Assembly (NCBI RefSeq): GCF_900002575.1
Contig: NZ_LN650648.1
Coordinates: 2,519,565-2,583,564, forward strand
Source: Romboutsia hominis
GTDB lineage: Bacteria > Bacillota > Clostridia > Peptostreptococcales > Peptostreptococcaceae
Length of the DNA stretch: 64,000 nucleotides
Reading direction: 5' to 3'
Part shown: positions 1 to 8,176 of the stretch, piece by piece
Layout of the letters: each line of letters begins with the position of its first letter
Position numbering within the stretch: the first letter of the stretch is position 1
The notes under the pieces: model-generated
Database searches by the model: none
What the model saw: the letters and a program-made list of their open reading frames with translations, nothing else
What the model was told of the DNA's origin: nothing
Program-made: the position numbers and the translations under genes

Positions 1-174
1 ACCTAAAGTTTTAGCAATCTCACTTCTTATGGCTTTTATATTCTTTTCTACCTCAACACCCTTTCTATGTAAAGATGATGGGTTTGCGTAATCATGGCTA
101 AGTGCATAAACAACTTTTTCAATAACCTCACTATATGGTTTAGTTGTTGCACTATTATCTAAATATATTTCCAT
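1..174 (-). CDS. Cysteine desulfurase (NifS/IscS-like), N-terminal part only
   Basis: The first 58 residues of a PLP-dependent aminotransferase-fold protein run off the left edge. The opening (MEIYLDNSATTKP, then a YANPSSLH-type segment near residue 29) is the classic start of NifS/IscS cysteine desulfurases, which take sulfur from cysteine for Fe-S cluster and tRNA thiolation pathways. The ATG lies about 8 nt downstream of a GGTG-type ribosome binding site on the minus strand. The PLP lysine and the active-site cysteine are outside the window, so the subtype (IscS or the ThiI-linked type) cannot be decided. The call rests on the N-terminal motif alone. Confidence 0.85.
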   Translation of the reverse strand, partial: MEIYLDNSATTKPYSEVIEKVVYALSHDYANPSSLHRKGVEVEKNIKAIRSEIAKTLG

Positions 175-492
175 ATTTTTCACCAGCTTCCTGTATTAAG
201 TATTTATATAAATTCAAAATTATTCAAATATGTTTTATTTATTCTTTCCAATTTATAAATTATTTTATCAAATTGAAATAAAAATTTTATCTATTATATA
301 TTAACCTAAATAGACTTATTTATTATATCATATTTACGTTATTTTTTAAGGTTTAATAATAATATTACTAAATATATATTAAATATAATTGTTGTTTTAT
401 TTTATATATTCACTTATAATTTTAACTTAATAATTATAAATTATCACTATTTTGTAGAATTGTAATTTTTTTCAATATTTTTCTTTAAAGTA
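175..492. other. AT-rich intergenic region without visible genes
   Basis: This very AT-rich spacer lies between the divergent cysteine desulfurase and the first small RNA promoter. No open frame with a ribosome binding site and no convincing hairpin was seen. It presumably carries the desulfurase promoter. Confidence 0.5.
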
Positions 493-521
493 TTGATTTT
501 CATGTCGAAATTTGATAATAT
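493..521 (+). promoter_or_regulatory. Sigma-A promoter with a Spo0A box, upstream of small RNA 1
   Basis: A -35 TTGATT (493-498) and a -10 TAATAT (516-521) are separated by exactly 17 nt. The spacer contains TGTCGAA at 503-509, a perfect match to the Spo0A (0A) box consensus TGNCGAA. The same arrangement recurs at 684-712. Spo0A control is inferred from the motif only. A box inside the spacer is compatible with repression or with an unusual mode of activation. Confidence 0.6.
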
Positions 522-527
522 ATAAAC

Positions 528-642
528 ATGGTTATCCCCCTGATAACCTTAGTAAAATCTCTATTCCCAATACCCCTTTTAAATGAATATTTAATTCATT
601 TAAGGCCTACTTCAGATCGGAAAAGAAGTAGGTTTTATTTTT
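528..642 (+). ncRNA. Candidate C-rich small RNA, copy 1
   Basis: From a predicted start near 528 the transcript would carry four elements. First is a 7-bp hairpin GGTTATC/GATAACC (530-536/542-548) whose loop is CCCCT. Next comes an unpaired stretch with TCTATTCCC and TACCCC (557-576). An 8-bp AT hairpin follows (581-588/594-601). Last is an intrinsic terminator CCTACTTC/GAAGTAGG (606-613/625-632) followed by T-rich sequence. No reading frame with a ribosome binding site is present. Exposed C-rich motifs are typical of Gram-positive sRNAs that pair with Shine-Dalgarno sequences. The promoter and first hairpin are duplicated at 684-772. I do not recognise the RNA family. Confidence 0.6.
606..642 (+). 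terminator. Intrinsic terminator of small RNA 1
   Basis: An 8-bp stem CCTACTTC/GAAGTAGG with an 11-nt loop is followed by TTTTATTTTT. Confidence 0.75.
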
Positions 643-681
643 ATAATTTTCGTTTGACAATAAATTAACTTTCTTGAAAAG

Positions 682-772
682 TATTGATTTTTATGTCGAA
701 ATTTGATAGTATATAGACATGGTTATCCCCCTGATAACCTTAATTAAAATCTCTATTCCCAATACCCCTTTT
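682..772 (+). repeat. Second copy of a ~90-bp direct repeat (first copy 491-581)
   Basis: The segment from the -35 region through the C-rich single-stranded stretch is almost identical to 491-581, with only a few substitutions and a one-base length difference near 742. After CCCCTTTT the two copies diverge completely. The promoter, Spo0A box, first hairpin and C-rich linker are therefore shared, while the 3' hairpins and terminators are unrelated. Confidence 0.85.
684..712 (+). promoter_or_regulatory. Sigma-A promoter with a Spo0A box, upstream of small RNA 2
   Basis: TTGATT (684-689) and TAGTAT (707-712) have a 17-nt spacer. TGTCGAA (694-700) lies inside the spacer at the same position as in the first copy. 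Confidence 0.6.
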
Positions 773-860
773 GAACGGATAAACTTTATATCCATTTTAT
801 CAAGTTGATAACGGAAATCAACTTGATAGCAAAAAAGAGCTTCCCCGAGCTCTTTTTTTT
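718..860 (+). ncRNA. Candidate C-rich small RNA, copy 2
   Basis: This is a paralogue of the RNA at 528-642. It has the same GGTTATC/GATAACC hairpin with a CCCCT loop (721-739) and the same TCTATTCCC...TACCCC linker (749-768). Its own 3' half has a short GGATA/TATCC stem (777-793), a 12-bp stem TATCAAGTTGAT/ATCAACTTGATA (798-809/817-828) and a terminator (GAGCT/AGCTC, 837-852) followed by eight T. The terminator loop is again C-rich (TCCCCG). A weak open frame exists on the opposite strand over 691-972, but it crosses these structures and is not credible as a gene. Confidence 0.6.
836..860 (+). terminator. Intrinsic terminator of small RNA 2
   Basis: The stem AGAGCT/AGCTCT with the C-rich loop is followed by a run of eight T. 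The rest of the gap to 1146 is AT-rich and shows only a possible -10 (TATAAT, 1098-1103) for the asparaginase gene. Confidence 0.8.
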
Positions 861-1146
861 TATATAATAAAATATAAATTATTTTAATGAGTATATATTT
901 TACTAAAATTTTTGACTTTGAATATTTTCTTATAAATTTTAAAAGTTCTTTATATACTAAGTATAATTTCATTTTTATTTTACATTTATCGTCTTTTTTT
1001 GCAATCCTCTAACTTTTTATCTATATTTCTATGAGTTTTACTTTCTTTTTAATAAATAATTAACTTTATTTAACATGCTTATATAGTTTTTTTTTGATAT
1101 AATTTACTTATGATATATATGTATATATTTTTAAGGAGGGACATTC

Positions 1147-2142
1147 ATGACTAAAAAGAAAAAAGTTGCTATAGTTTTCACAGGTGGAACTATATCAATG
1201 ACTGTAGATAAAGAAATTGGAGCTGCTATTCCTACTTTATCTGGTGAGCAAATAATGTCTATGGTAACTAATATAGATAAAGTTGCTGAAATAGAAGTTT
1301 TAAACTTTGATGAAATACCTGGTCCTCATATGACTCCTGAAAGAATGATGGAGTTAAAGGATTATGTTAATGATTTACTTATTAGAGAAGATATATGCGG
1401 TGTTGTTATAACTCATGGTACTGATAGTTTAGAAGAAACTGCTTATTTCTTAGACTTAACTATAACTAGTATAAAACCTGTTATAGTCACAGGAGCTATG
1501 AGAAGTAGTTCAGAGCTTGGATATGATGGTCCAAGTAACTTATCTGCTGCTGTTTGTACTGCTATATCTGATGATGCTATAGGAAAAGGTGTTCTTATAG
1601 TTTTAAACAATGAAGTACTTTTAGCTTCTGAAGCTACTAAAACTAATACATTATCATTAAATACTTTTAAATCTTTAACATCTGGACCTCTTGGTATAAT
1701 AGATTGTAACGAATTAGTTTTATATAAGGATGTTGTCAATAGATCTATAATAGATACAGATAAAGTTGAGTCTAAAGTTGCTCTATTTAAATCTGGAGTT
1801 GGTATGGATGATGAACTTATAAAATTCGCTACTGATAATGGATACAAGGGTATTGTCATAGAAGCTATGGGTAGAGGTAATATACCTCCTAAGATGTATG
1901 AAGGTGTAAAATATGCTAGGGAGAAAGATATACCTGTTGTAATAGTTTCTAGATGTCATTCTGGAAGGGTATTTGATAGTTATGGATACTTAGGTTCTGG
2001 AAGAGACTTAAAGAACTTAGGATGTATTTTTGGAGGAGAGTTACCTGGTCAAAAGGCTAGAATAAAGCTTATGCTAGCTTTAGGAAAAACAAATGATTTA
2101 GATGAGATAAAAGATTTCTTTGAAAAAGGTATATATTATTAA
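1147..2142 (+). CDS. L-asparaginase, cytoplasmic
   Basis: The enzyme hydrolyses L-asparagine to aspartate and ammonia. The 331-residue protein has both family signatures: TGGTI at residues 12-16 with the nucleophilic threonine, and HGTDS at 90-94 with the second catalytic Thr-Asp pair. It has no signal peptide, so a cytosolic catabolic enzyme is expected. The ATG follows a strong AAGGAGGG site by 7 nt. The gene stands alone between the small RNA pair and a convergent membrane-protein gene and ends in a bidirectional terminator. The length is normal for the bacterial family. Type I or type II naming is not settled from sequence alone. Confidence 0.93.
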   Translation: MTKKKKVAIVFTGGTISMTVDKEIGAAIPTLSGEQIMSMVTNIDKVAEIEVLNFDEIPGPHMTPERMMELKDYVNDLLIREDICGVVITHGTDSLEETAYFLDLTITSIKPVIVTGAMRSSSELGYDGPSNLSAAVCTAISDDAIGKGVLIVLNNEVLLASEATKTNTLSLNTFKSLTSGPLGIIDCNELVLYKDVVNRSIIDTDKVESKVALFKSGVGMDDELIKFATDNGYKGIVIEAMGRGNIPPKMYEGVKYAREKDIPVVIVSRCHSGRVFDSYGYLGSGRDLKNLGCIFGGELPGQKARIKLMLALGKTNDLDEIKDFFEKGIYY

Positions 2143-2614
2143 AACAAAAAAATAGGACTTTATAAAGTCCTATTTTTTGTTTATTATCTATATAAAATGT
2201 TATACCTACAACCAACATCTGTATAAGTAATACTAAAATAAATGTTATTATGAAATAATGATAAGCTAACATACCTATAAAGTAATTACTACTTATAACC
2301 ATACTAACTATTATACTCATTATCATAGATATAGTAATTTGATATCTAATAAATGTATTTTTCTTATTCTTAATACAGTGCATAAATATCGTTCCAAATA
2401 TTATAAATAGTATTATCGATATTATTTTTATCACTTGTAGGTTATTTGTATTTAAAATTCCATGTTCAAATATAAACTTATTATATCGCACATATTGCAT
2501 AATTCCAGCATTTTTGTTAGTTAAATACTCTATTATAAAGATAGATACGGCTAATGCTATCTGAATAAATAATGTTAGACTATATGCTAATTTTCTTAAT
2601 ACTTTCTTACTCAT
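2069..2614 (-). CDS. Hypothetical four-helix membrane protein
   Basis: The frame is 181 residues. Hydrophobic segments at about residues 12-30, 62-82, 92-112 and 116-140 suggest a small four-pass membrane protein. The ATG follows an AGGAGAG site. I do not recognise a family. The frame continues through the terminator hairpin at 2151-2174 and overlaps the 3' end of the convergent asparaginase gene by 74 bp, so the last 25-30 residues look like read-through of a lost stop and not conserved sequence. It lies downstream of the helicase gene with a 99-bp gap, but in reverse order (the helicase begins at 4756). Confidence 0.6.
   Translation of the reverse strand: MSKKVLRKLAYSLTLFIQIALAVSIFIIEYLTNKNAGIMQYVRYNKFIFEHGILNTNNLQVIKIISIILFIIFGTIFMHCIKNKKNTFIRYQITISMIMSIIVSMVISSNYFIGMLAYHYFIITFILVLLIQMLVVGITFYIDNKQKIGLYKVLFFCFNNIYLFQRNLLSHLNHLFFLKLA
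2151..2174. terminator. Bidirectional terminator between convergent genes
   Basis: The palindrome AATAGGACTTTATAAAGTCCTATT is flanked by A-rich sequence on the left and T-rich on the right, so it can stop transcription from either side. It lies inside the open frame of the convergent gene at 2069-2614. Confidence 0.85.
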
Positions 2615-2713
2615 ACTCTCTCCTAATATATATTTCTAGTTACTTACCTCCAATCAAGTAATTTTGCTTATTGACAAGATATTTAAGTTATCTTATTTTA
2701 TATTTGACTAAAG

Positions 2714-4756
2714 CTATATTTTATAAATTACATTTTTTATTGAACACACTTTATAATCTAAGGTTCTTTCTCCATCACTAAACTTAACTTTAACTAAGTT
2801 ATTATTTTTTTGTACTATTGTACCTTCCTTAAATCTTTTATGATAAATTTTGTCTCCTATTGTTAAGCTTTCTATTTCTTTTTTAGTCGCTCCTTTAATA
2901 TCATCTATAAATCTAGATTTAGATACTTTTTTTCCATATTTATTAGATGGAGAGCTTATATATATATTCTCCTCAGCTCTTGTTATAGCCACATACATAA
3001 GCCTTCTCTCTTCCTCAATCTGATTAACTTTTTTTTCTTCATCATTTATATCATAAGACTTTTCATGAGGAATAGTTCCTTCTGTAGCTCCTATTATATA
3101 TACATTTTTAAATTCTAATCCTTTAGCACTATGCATAGTAGTAAATATTACTCCATCAGAATTTTGATTATTTTTATTTTCTATCAATTCTGACTTTACT
3201 CTTTCTATATGATCTAAATATTCTTGTATTGTATTGAAATTTGTAGCAGAACTTTCTAGTTCATTTAATATTTCTATTAAACCATTTGTCTTTATTTTTC
3301 TATTTGTACAATAATCTAGTATATATCTATCATAATCTAAACTTGTTCTTATATAAGAAATTGCATTTTTAGGATTTAATGTTTTTAAATAACTTAAATC
3401 TATATCCAAATCATTTATAGTCTTAACTTGTTTTGGATGAAGGTTACATTTATTTATTAAAGCATTTATAAAGTTTTTTTCATCCTTAACCATATTTACA
3501 TGTTCTTTTGATATATATCTAAATGGTTTATTTATTATCCTAACCCAATCTTTATTTGAATCTGGATTTACGCCTATTCTTAAATAAGCTAATATATCCT
3601 GAGCTGCCCAATGATCATATATAGTAATTATCGAATCTTTCACTATAAAAGGTATTCTCATATCCATAAATACATCTACTAGCGCTCTTGATTGTATATT
3701 AGTTCTATATATTACAGCAAAATCAGTATACTCAACATAATCTTTTTTCATTTCTTCTAATATATCTTTAGCTATAAATACTGCCTCTTCTTCTGAATCA
3801 TTAGGAGATATATATTTAACATTTCCACCTTCTCCTTGATGACATTTTATAACTTTTTCATATCTATTCTCATTTTTTTCTATCAATCTATTAGCTATAT
3901 TTATTATTTCATCTTTTGACCTATAATTTATATCTAATAATACTTTTTTAGTTCCTTTAAAATATTGCTCAAACTCTAATAAAAAGTCTGGCCTAGCACC
4001 TCTAAATCCATATATACTTTGATCTTCATCTCCCACTACAAATATATTATTGTTAGGATTAGCTATTAGTTTTAGTACCTCAAACTGAACCTTGTTTATA
4101 TCCTGGAACTCATCTACTAATATATATCTATATATTCCACGAACCATATCTAGTGCCGATTTATTGTGCTTTAATAAATGGTATGTCTTTATTAACATAT
4201 CATCAAAGTCTATCTTATTATGTTGGTTTTTATGCTCTTCATATAGATTATAAGCTTTTAAAAATTCATCACTAGTTAATAGCTCTGATGTAAAGTCTCT
4301 AATATCCATCAATTCATTTTTTACATAGGATATTTCATTTATTACCTGTCCTATAGTTTCATCATCATCTGCATTTTCTATATTTAAGCTTTTCAATATG
4401 CCTTTTAGTAGTAGCCTCTTTGATTTTTCATCAAATATATTGTCTAAGCTATATTTCTCAAAGTACCTAAGTATTCTAAAAAATACAGAATGGAATGTTC
4501 CATACGTAACCTTATTCATTCTATGATCATTACTTAAACTTAACGCTCTATTTTTCATTTCTACTGAGGATGCTTTTGTAAAACTTATAGCAAGTATACT
4601 ACGAGGGCTTATACCTTTATTTACTACCATATTTGCTATCCTATATGTTATAACCCTCGTTTTACCTGATCCAGGACCTGCTAATACCATACAAGGTCCA
4701 TCTACATGTTCTACTGCAACCTTTTGATTTTCATTTAATTTATCTATACTTATCAT
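2714..4756 (-). CDS. UvrD/PcrA-type superfamily 1 DNA helicase
   Basis: This is a 3'-5' ATP-dependent DNA helicase of the UvrD/Rep/PcrA group, acting in repair or replication restart. The 680 residues show motif I GPGSGKT (27-33), motif II VDEFQD (214-219), motif III GDEDQSIYGFRGA (242-254), a TMHSAKGLEF motif and motif VI (RRLMYVAITRAEE) in the C-terminal half. A short basic C-terminal domain after about residue 630 (DKIYHKRFKEG...) resembles the PcrA RNA-polymerase-binding Tudor-like domain. The ATG is preceded by AAGGTGG. It is divergent from the RNase H-like gene. It could be PcrA itself or a paralogue, which cannot be decided here. Confidence 0.92.
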   Translation of the reverse strand: MISIDKLNENQKVAVEHVDGPCMVLAGPGSGKTRVITYRIANMVVNKGISPRSILAISFTKASSVEMKNRALSLSNDHRMNKVTYGTFHSVFFRILRYFEKYSLDNIFDEKSKRLLLKGILKSLNIENADDDETIGQVINEISYVKNELMDIRDFTSELLTSDEFLKAYNLYEEHKNQHNKIDFDDMLIKTYHLLKHNKSALDMVRGIYRYILVDEFQDINKVQFEVLKLIANPNNNIFVVGDEDQSIYGFRGARPDFLLEFEQYFKGTKKVLLDINYRSKDEIINIANRLIEKNENRYEKVIKCHQGEGGNVKYISPNDSEEEAVFIAKDILEEMKKDYVEYTDFAVIYRTNIQSRALVDVFMDMRIPFIVKDSIITIYDHWAAQDILAYLRIGVNPDSNKDWVRIINKPFRYISKEHVNMVKDEKNFINALINKCNLHPKQVKTINDLDIDLSYLKTLNPKNAISYIRTSLDYDRYILDYCTNRKIKTNGLIEILNELESSATNFNTIQEYLDHIERVKSELIENKNNQNSDGVIFTTMHSAKGLEFKNVYIIGATEGTIPHEKSYDINDEEKKVNQIEEERRLMYVAITRAEENIYISSPSNKYGKKVSKSRFIDDIKGATKKEIESLTIGDKIYHKRFKEGTIVQKNNNLVKVKFSDGERTLDYKVCSIKNVIYKI

Positions 4757-4869
4757 AACTTACCACCTTGAAGTATTCTTTCATTAATCTATAATATAAA
4801 TATAACTTTTTATATTAGTTATATAGCTAAACTATATTATAATATATAATTTCAAAAAGGAGAAATTTT

Positions 4870-5784
4870 ATGGAAATCATAACTAATACATTAGATAATT
4901 TCGTAAATATTCCTTCAGATTCCTTCGTATTTGATATAGAAACTACAGGTCTTAGCCCTAAGTTTTGTAAAGTTATACTTATAGGAATTTTATTTAATAA
5001 AGATAATAAAACCATAATTAAACAATATTTTGCTCAAACTGAAGATGATGAAAAAGATTTATTATTAGCATTTATAAATGATATCAGTACCTTTGATACT
5101 CATATAACCTTTAATGGATTAGCCTTTGATATTCCATTTTTAAATTCTCGTTTTAATAAATATAATATTGATTTTGAGTTAAATAAAAATGATGATATTG
5201 ATATTTTAAATATTGTAAGGCCATTTAAAGGCTTACTATCTCTTTCTGATTGTAAACTAAAAACTATAGAAAAATACATTGGTATATCTAGAGAAGATAC
5301 TATTTCAGGAAAAGAAAGCGTAAAACTATACAAGGAATTTGTGTCTTCTAAGTCTGATGATTTAAAAAGCAAAATATTACTTCACAACTATGAAGATATA
5401 TACTATTTAGGGTACCTTTATAAAATAAAAGATATATTAGAAGAGAAACTAAAGCCCATTGTAATTAACAATAAAGATTTATTCTTAAAACTTATACCAT
5501 TATCCTTTAAGATAAATAATTCTAAATTAACACTTAAATATAATATATTTGATGGTAACAAAGTACCTATAAATATTTATAGCGATAATTACTCTATATT
5601 ATCAGATGATAAGCACATTTTACTTAGTATAAGTTTGAATAAAGGTATAGATAAAGACAATAATATAGTTTTATTTTATCAATTAAATAAAATAATTCCC
5701 TTAAAAGTTAACGATAATTTTTTAGACTTAAATATTTATAACCTATGTGAGTATATAATAAAAAAAGAACTAAAATCTTTATAA
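4870..5784 (+). CDS. Ribonuclease H-like (YprB-type) exonuclease domain protein
   Basis: The 304-residue protein has a DEDD-type 3'-5' exonuclease fold. FDIETTGL places the first acidic pair at D22 and E24, followed by an ITFNGLAFDIPFL segment near residue 80 and a C-terminal NYEDIYYL motif near 173 that supplies the last aspartate. This pattern fits the YprB/RNase_H_2 family, whose substrate is not well defined. The ATG follows AAAAAGGAG. It is divergently arranged with the helicase gene, which suggests a possible link to DNA metabolism. About 100 residues after the nuclease domain have no recognisable motif. Confidence 0.8.
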   Translation: MEIITNTLDNFVNIPSDSFVFDIETTGLSPKFCKVILIGILFNKDNKTIIKQYFAQTEDDEKDLLLAFINDISTFDTHITFNGLAFDIPFLNSRFNKYNIDFELNKNDDIDILNIVRPFKGLLSLSDCKLKTIEKYIGISREDTISGKESVKLYKEFVSSKSDDLKSKILLHNYEDIYYLGYLYKIKDILEEKLKPIVINNKDLFLKLIPLSFKINNSKLTLKYNIFDGNKVPINIYSDNYSILSDDKHILLSISLNKGIDKDNNIVLFYQLNKIIPLKVNDNFLDLNIYNLCEYIIKKELKSL

Positions 5785-5801
5785 GATTTTAGTTCTTTTT
5801 T
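5763..5801 (+). terminator. Terminator overlapping the stop codon of the RNase H-like gene
   Basis: A perfect 17-bp stem (5763-5779/5783-5799) with a 3-nt loop ends in a T run. The left arm includes the last codons of the gene. The A run on the left may let it also serve the convergent ClC gene. Confidence 0.85.
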
Positions 5802-5859
5802 TATTATAACTTAGTTATTACAATAATTTATAATTTGAACTATAACATATTATACAATT

Positions 5860-7425
5860 TTAATTTTGCGCTAAATTGACTACATCATCTAATACATTCG
5901 AGCATTCACATTGGTTTGCCATTATAGTTAAATAATCACCTGCCATTATCTTTGTTGAACCTTTAGGAATTATCTCAACATCTCCTCGAGTTATCCCTAC
6001 TATTAAACAATTTTTAGGCCAAATTATATCTTTTACACATTTTCCATCTAAATCACTATTAATATGGACCACTGTTTCAAATAATGTCTTTTTGTTTACA
6101 CCAGTCTCACATTCATATTCCCCACCTTCAAGAAGTCTTTCTAAAAGACTTTCATATATAGGATGAGAATTAAGTAAATCTGATGTCAATTGAGCTATTA
6201 TTACAACTATCGAAAGTGGTAACAAATGATCAAGAGATCCCGTCATTTCTAGTATTAATATAATTGCTGTTATAGGTGCCTTTACTATTGCTGCAAAGTG
6301 ACCTGCCATTGCTAGAACTACAAAGTTAATTATATAAGTTGATGGTATTCCCATATACATAGCACTTATAATTCCTACTATATTACCTACTATTGACCCT
6401 AATGCTAACAATGGGAAAAATATCCCTCCTGGAGCCCCTGATCCAAAACATATAAATGTAAATATAAATTTTGCTATAAGTAATATCATTAGTAAATTTA
6501 ATGTAAAGTTCTGTTCTTGCAATGTCATAATAAGTTCATGACCTCCACCTAATAAAACTGGTGATATAAGACCAATAATTCCTGTTAATATGAATGGAAT
6601 CATTATCTTTACTTCTTTGCTTAATTTACTATTTTTAAATATAGTTTGAGTTTTTAATATACCACTATTAAATAATACACCACTTATTCCTACTACAATT
6701 CCTAATATTATTAAGACCCAGTAGTATTTTAAAGGCATTGCATTTAATTTTGCGGTATGTAATGATGGCATTAATCCAAAAAATTGCTTTGACACAAAAT
6801 CCGCTGTTATAGATGCTGTCATTGCAGATGCTAAAACTAATGGAGAAAAGTTCTTATGTGCTTCTTCTAATGCAAACATAACTCCCGCTAAAGGTGCATT
6901 AAAAGCTGCTGATAAACCTGCACTAGCTCCACATGTTACAAAATACTTTTCCTCATTATCTAATTTATCTAATCCTTTAGATATACCTTCTCCTACACAT
7001 GCACCCATTTGCACTGATGGACCTTCTCTACCTACTGAAAAACCTACTCCTAAACAAAGTAAGCCTCCTATAAATTTATTTACTAAAACCCTAAACCAGT
7101 TAATTTTAATTCTTCTGGTAAGAATTCCCTCAACTTGAGGTATTCCACTTCCCGATATCATCGGCTCTCTTTTTACCTGTTGAGCTACAATATATCCTAA
7201 AGCTATTAATATCATAAATATAACTGGTATAAATAGTATATCTTCTCTACCCTTAGAATATAGACCCTTGAATAATTCCATTAGTTTTGAACCCAGTATT
7301 CTGTATACAACAATTATTAGACCTACAGCTATCCCTACAAGTAAAGAATCTCTTATTAACCTATACTTAGAATTTTGACTTCTCTTTAATATATTATAAG
7401 CTCTTTCCTTATTAGTACTTATCAT
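5860..7425 (-). CDS. ClC-family H+/Cl- exchange transporter with TrkA-C domain
   Basis: The 521-residue membrane protein carries the three ClC filter motifs: GSGIP (92-96), GREGP (132-136) and GSGAPGGIFFP (328-338). The gating glutamate is E134. The FALEEAH segment supplies E188 at the position of the proton glutamate of E. coli ClC, so an antiporter is predicted in preference to a channel. The last ~75 residues form a TrkA-C/RCK-type ligand domain (DIIWPKNCLIVGI...IMAGDYLTIM). It has a GAAAGGAG site ahead of the ATG. It forms a single-gene unit next to tRNA-Ser. Confidence 0.93.
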   Translation of the reverse strand: MISTNKERAYNILKRSQNSKYRLIRDSLLVGIAVGLIIVVYRILGSKLMELFKGLYSKGREDILFIPVIFMILIALGYIVAQQVKREPMISGSGIPQVEGILTRRIKINWFRVLVNKFIGGLLCLGVGFSVGREGPSVQMGACVGEGISKGLDKLDNEEKYFVTCGASAGLSAAFNAPLAGVMFALEEAHKNFSPLVLASAMTASITADFVSKQFFGLMPSLHTAKLNAMPLKYYWVLIILGIVVGISGVLFNSGILKTQTIFKNSKLSKEVKIMIPFILTGIIGLISPVLLGGGHELIMTLQEQNFTLNLLMILLIAKFIFTFICFGSGAPGGIFFPLLALGSIVGNIVGIISAMYMGIPSTYIINFVVLAMAGHFAAIVKAPITAIILILEMTGSLDHLLPLSIVVIIAQLTSDLLNSHPIYESLLERLLEGGEYECETGVNKKTLFETVVHINSDLDGKCVKDIIWPKNCLIVGITRGDVEIIPKGSTKIMAGDYLTIMANQCECSNVLDDVVNLAQN

Positions 7426-7503
7426 AAAATTACTCCTTTCATTTATATTATATTCACTGAAAAGGAAAAAAGACTATCGCTTAAAAAAATCGATAGTCTT
7501 TAC

Positions 7504-7594
7504 TGGCGGAGAAGGAGGGATTCGAACCCTCGCACCGGTTACCCAGCCTAAACCCTTAGCAGGGGTTCCTCTTGAGCCACTTGAGTACTTCTCC
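7504..7594 (-). tRNA. tRNA-Ser(GCU)
   Basis: On the minus strand the acceptor stem GGAGAAG/CTTCTCC closes the molecule. The anticodon loop CTGCTAA gives anticodon GCU (7558-7560), a long variable arm is present as expected for serine, the T loop is GGTTCGAATCC, and CCA is encoded at 7504-7506. It reads serine AGC/AGU codons. Confidence 0.96.
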
Positions 7595-7623
7595 ATATTT
7601 GTTACGTATTTGTTTACATATTT

Positions 7624-7652
7624 ATTATATATTTTTATATAATTTTAGTCAA
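7624..7652 (-). promoter_or_regulatory. Promoter of the tRNA-Ser gene
   Basis: A near-consensus TTGACT (7647-7652) and TATAAT (7624-7629) are separated by 17 nt, about 30 nt upstream of the tRNA 5' end. Confidence 0.8.
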
Positions 7653-7799
7653 TACGTTTTCTTTAATTTTTATGATTTTTTTACAATATACTAAATAATA
7701 TGTATTTAAAATTATCAACAGACACAGATTACATAATTTAAACTAAAATATACATTATCATGCATAAAAATTTACTATAAACTTTATTGTCATATCAAG

Positions 7800-7844
7800 T
7801 ATATAGCATACTTTTAAATTTAATTATTCTAAGTATGCTATATA
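7800..7844 (-). terminator. Terminator of the cooT-DUF3842-His-rich unit
   Basis: A 13-14 bp stem (ATATAGCATACTT/AAGTATGCTATAT) lies just downstream of the stop codon at 7859. The tail is AT-rich and not a clean T run. Confidence 0.55.
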
Positions 7845-7858
7845 TCTATTATATTTAA

Positions 7859-8164
7859 TTACATATGCTTTTTAGCTTCTATAAGCATTTCATTAGCTTT
7901 TTGCATATATTCTATAGCTTTCTCTATACTATTAGCTGTTTCTTCTTTTCCTATAGCCCTAGCCTTGTCTACCCACTCTCTAAATCCTTCCTCATGGCTT
8001 TCATTATGATTTACCCAATGAAGTAGTAATATTTTTAAAGTTTTTTCGTCTTTACTTTCTCCATCTTCACCATGTGTATGTGGGTGTGAATGATCATGAC
8101 AATGCCCATGTGGGTGATCATGATCATCTGCATGATGTAATTTTATTCTATCATTAGTTAACAT
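7859..8164 (-). CDS. Histidine-rich putative nickel-binding protein
   Basis: The protein has 101 residues. Residues 10-32 hold a dense His/Asp cluster (HHADDHDHPHGHCHDHSHPHTH), a typical soft-metal chelating segment. The rest (about 40-101) is predicted to be helical and acidic/basic. I do not recognise an enzymatic domain. Its place as the last gene of a unit with a CooT-like nickel protein, next to the Wood-Ljungdahl operon, makes nickel storage or delivery for CODH/ACS the most likely role (inference). The ATG follows GGGGGAG. It lies 12 bp after the DUF3842 gene. Zinc binding remains an alternative. Confidence 0.75.
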   Translation of the reverse strand: MLTNDRIKLHHADDHDHPHGHCHDHSHPHTHGEDGESKDEKTLKILLLHWVNHNESHEEGFREWVDKARAIGKEETANSIEKAIEYMQKANEMLIEAKKHM

Positions 8165-8176
8165 ATATACTCCCCC

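Noticed and set aside
691-972. 93-residue open frame on the minus strand
   Set aside because: It crosses the small RNA 2 promoter, hairpins and terminator, has no convincing ribosome site, and its composition reflects AT-rich DNA.
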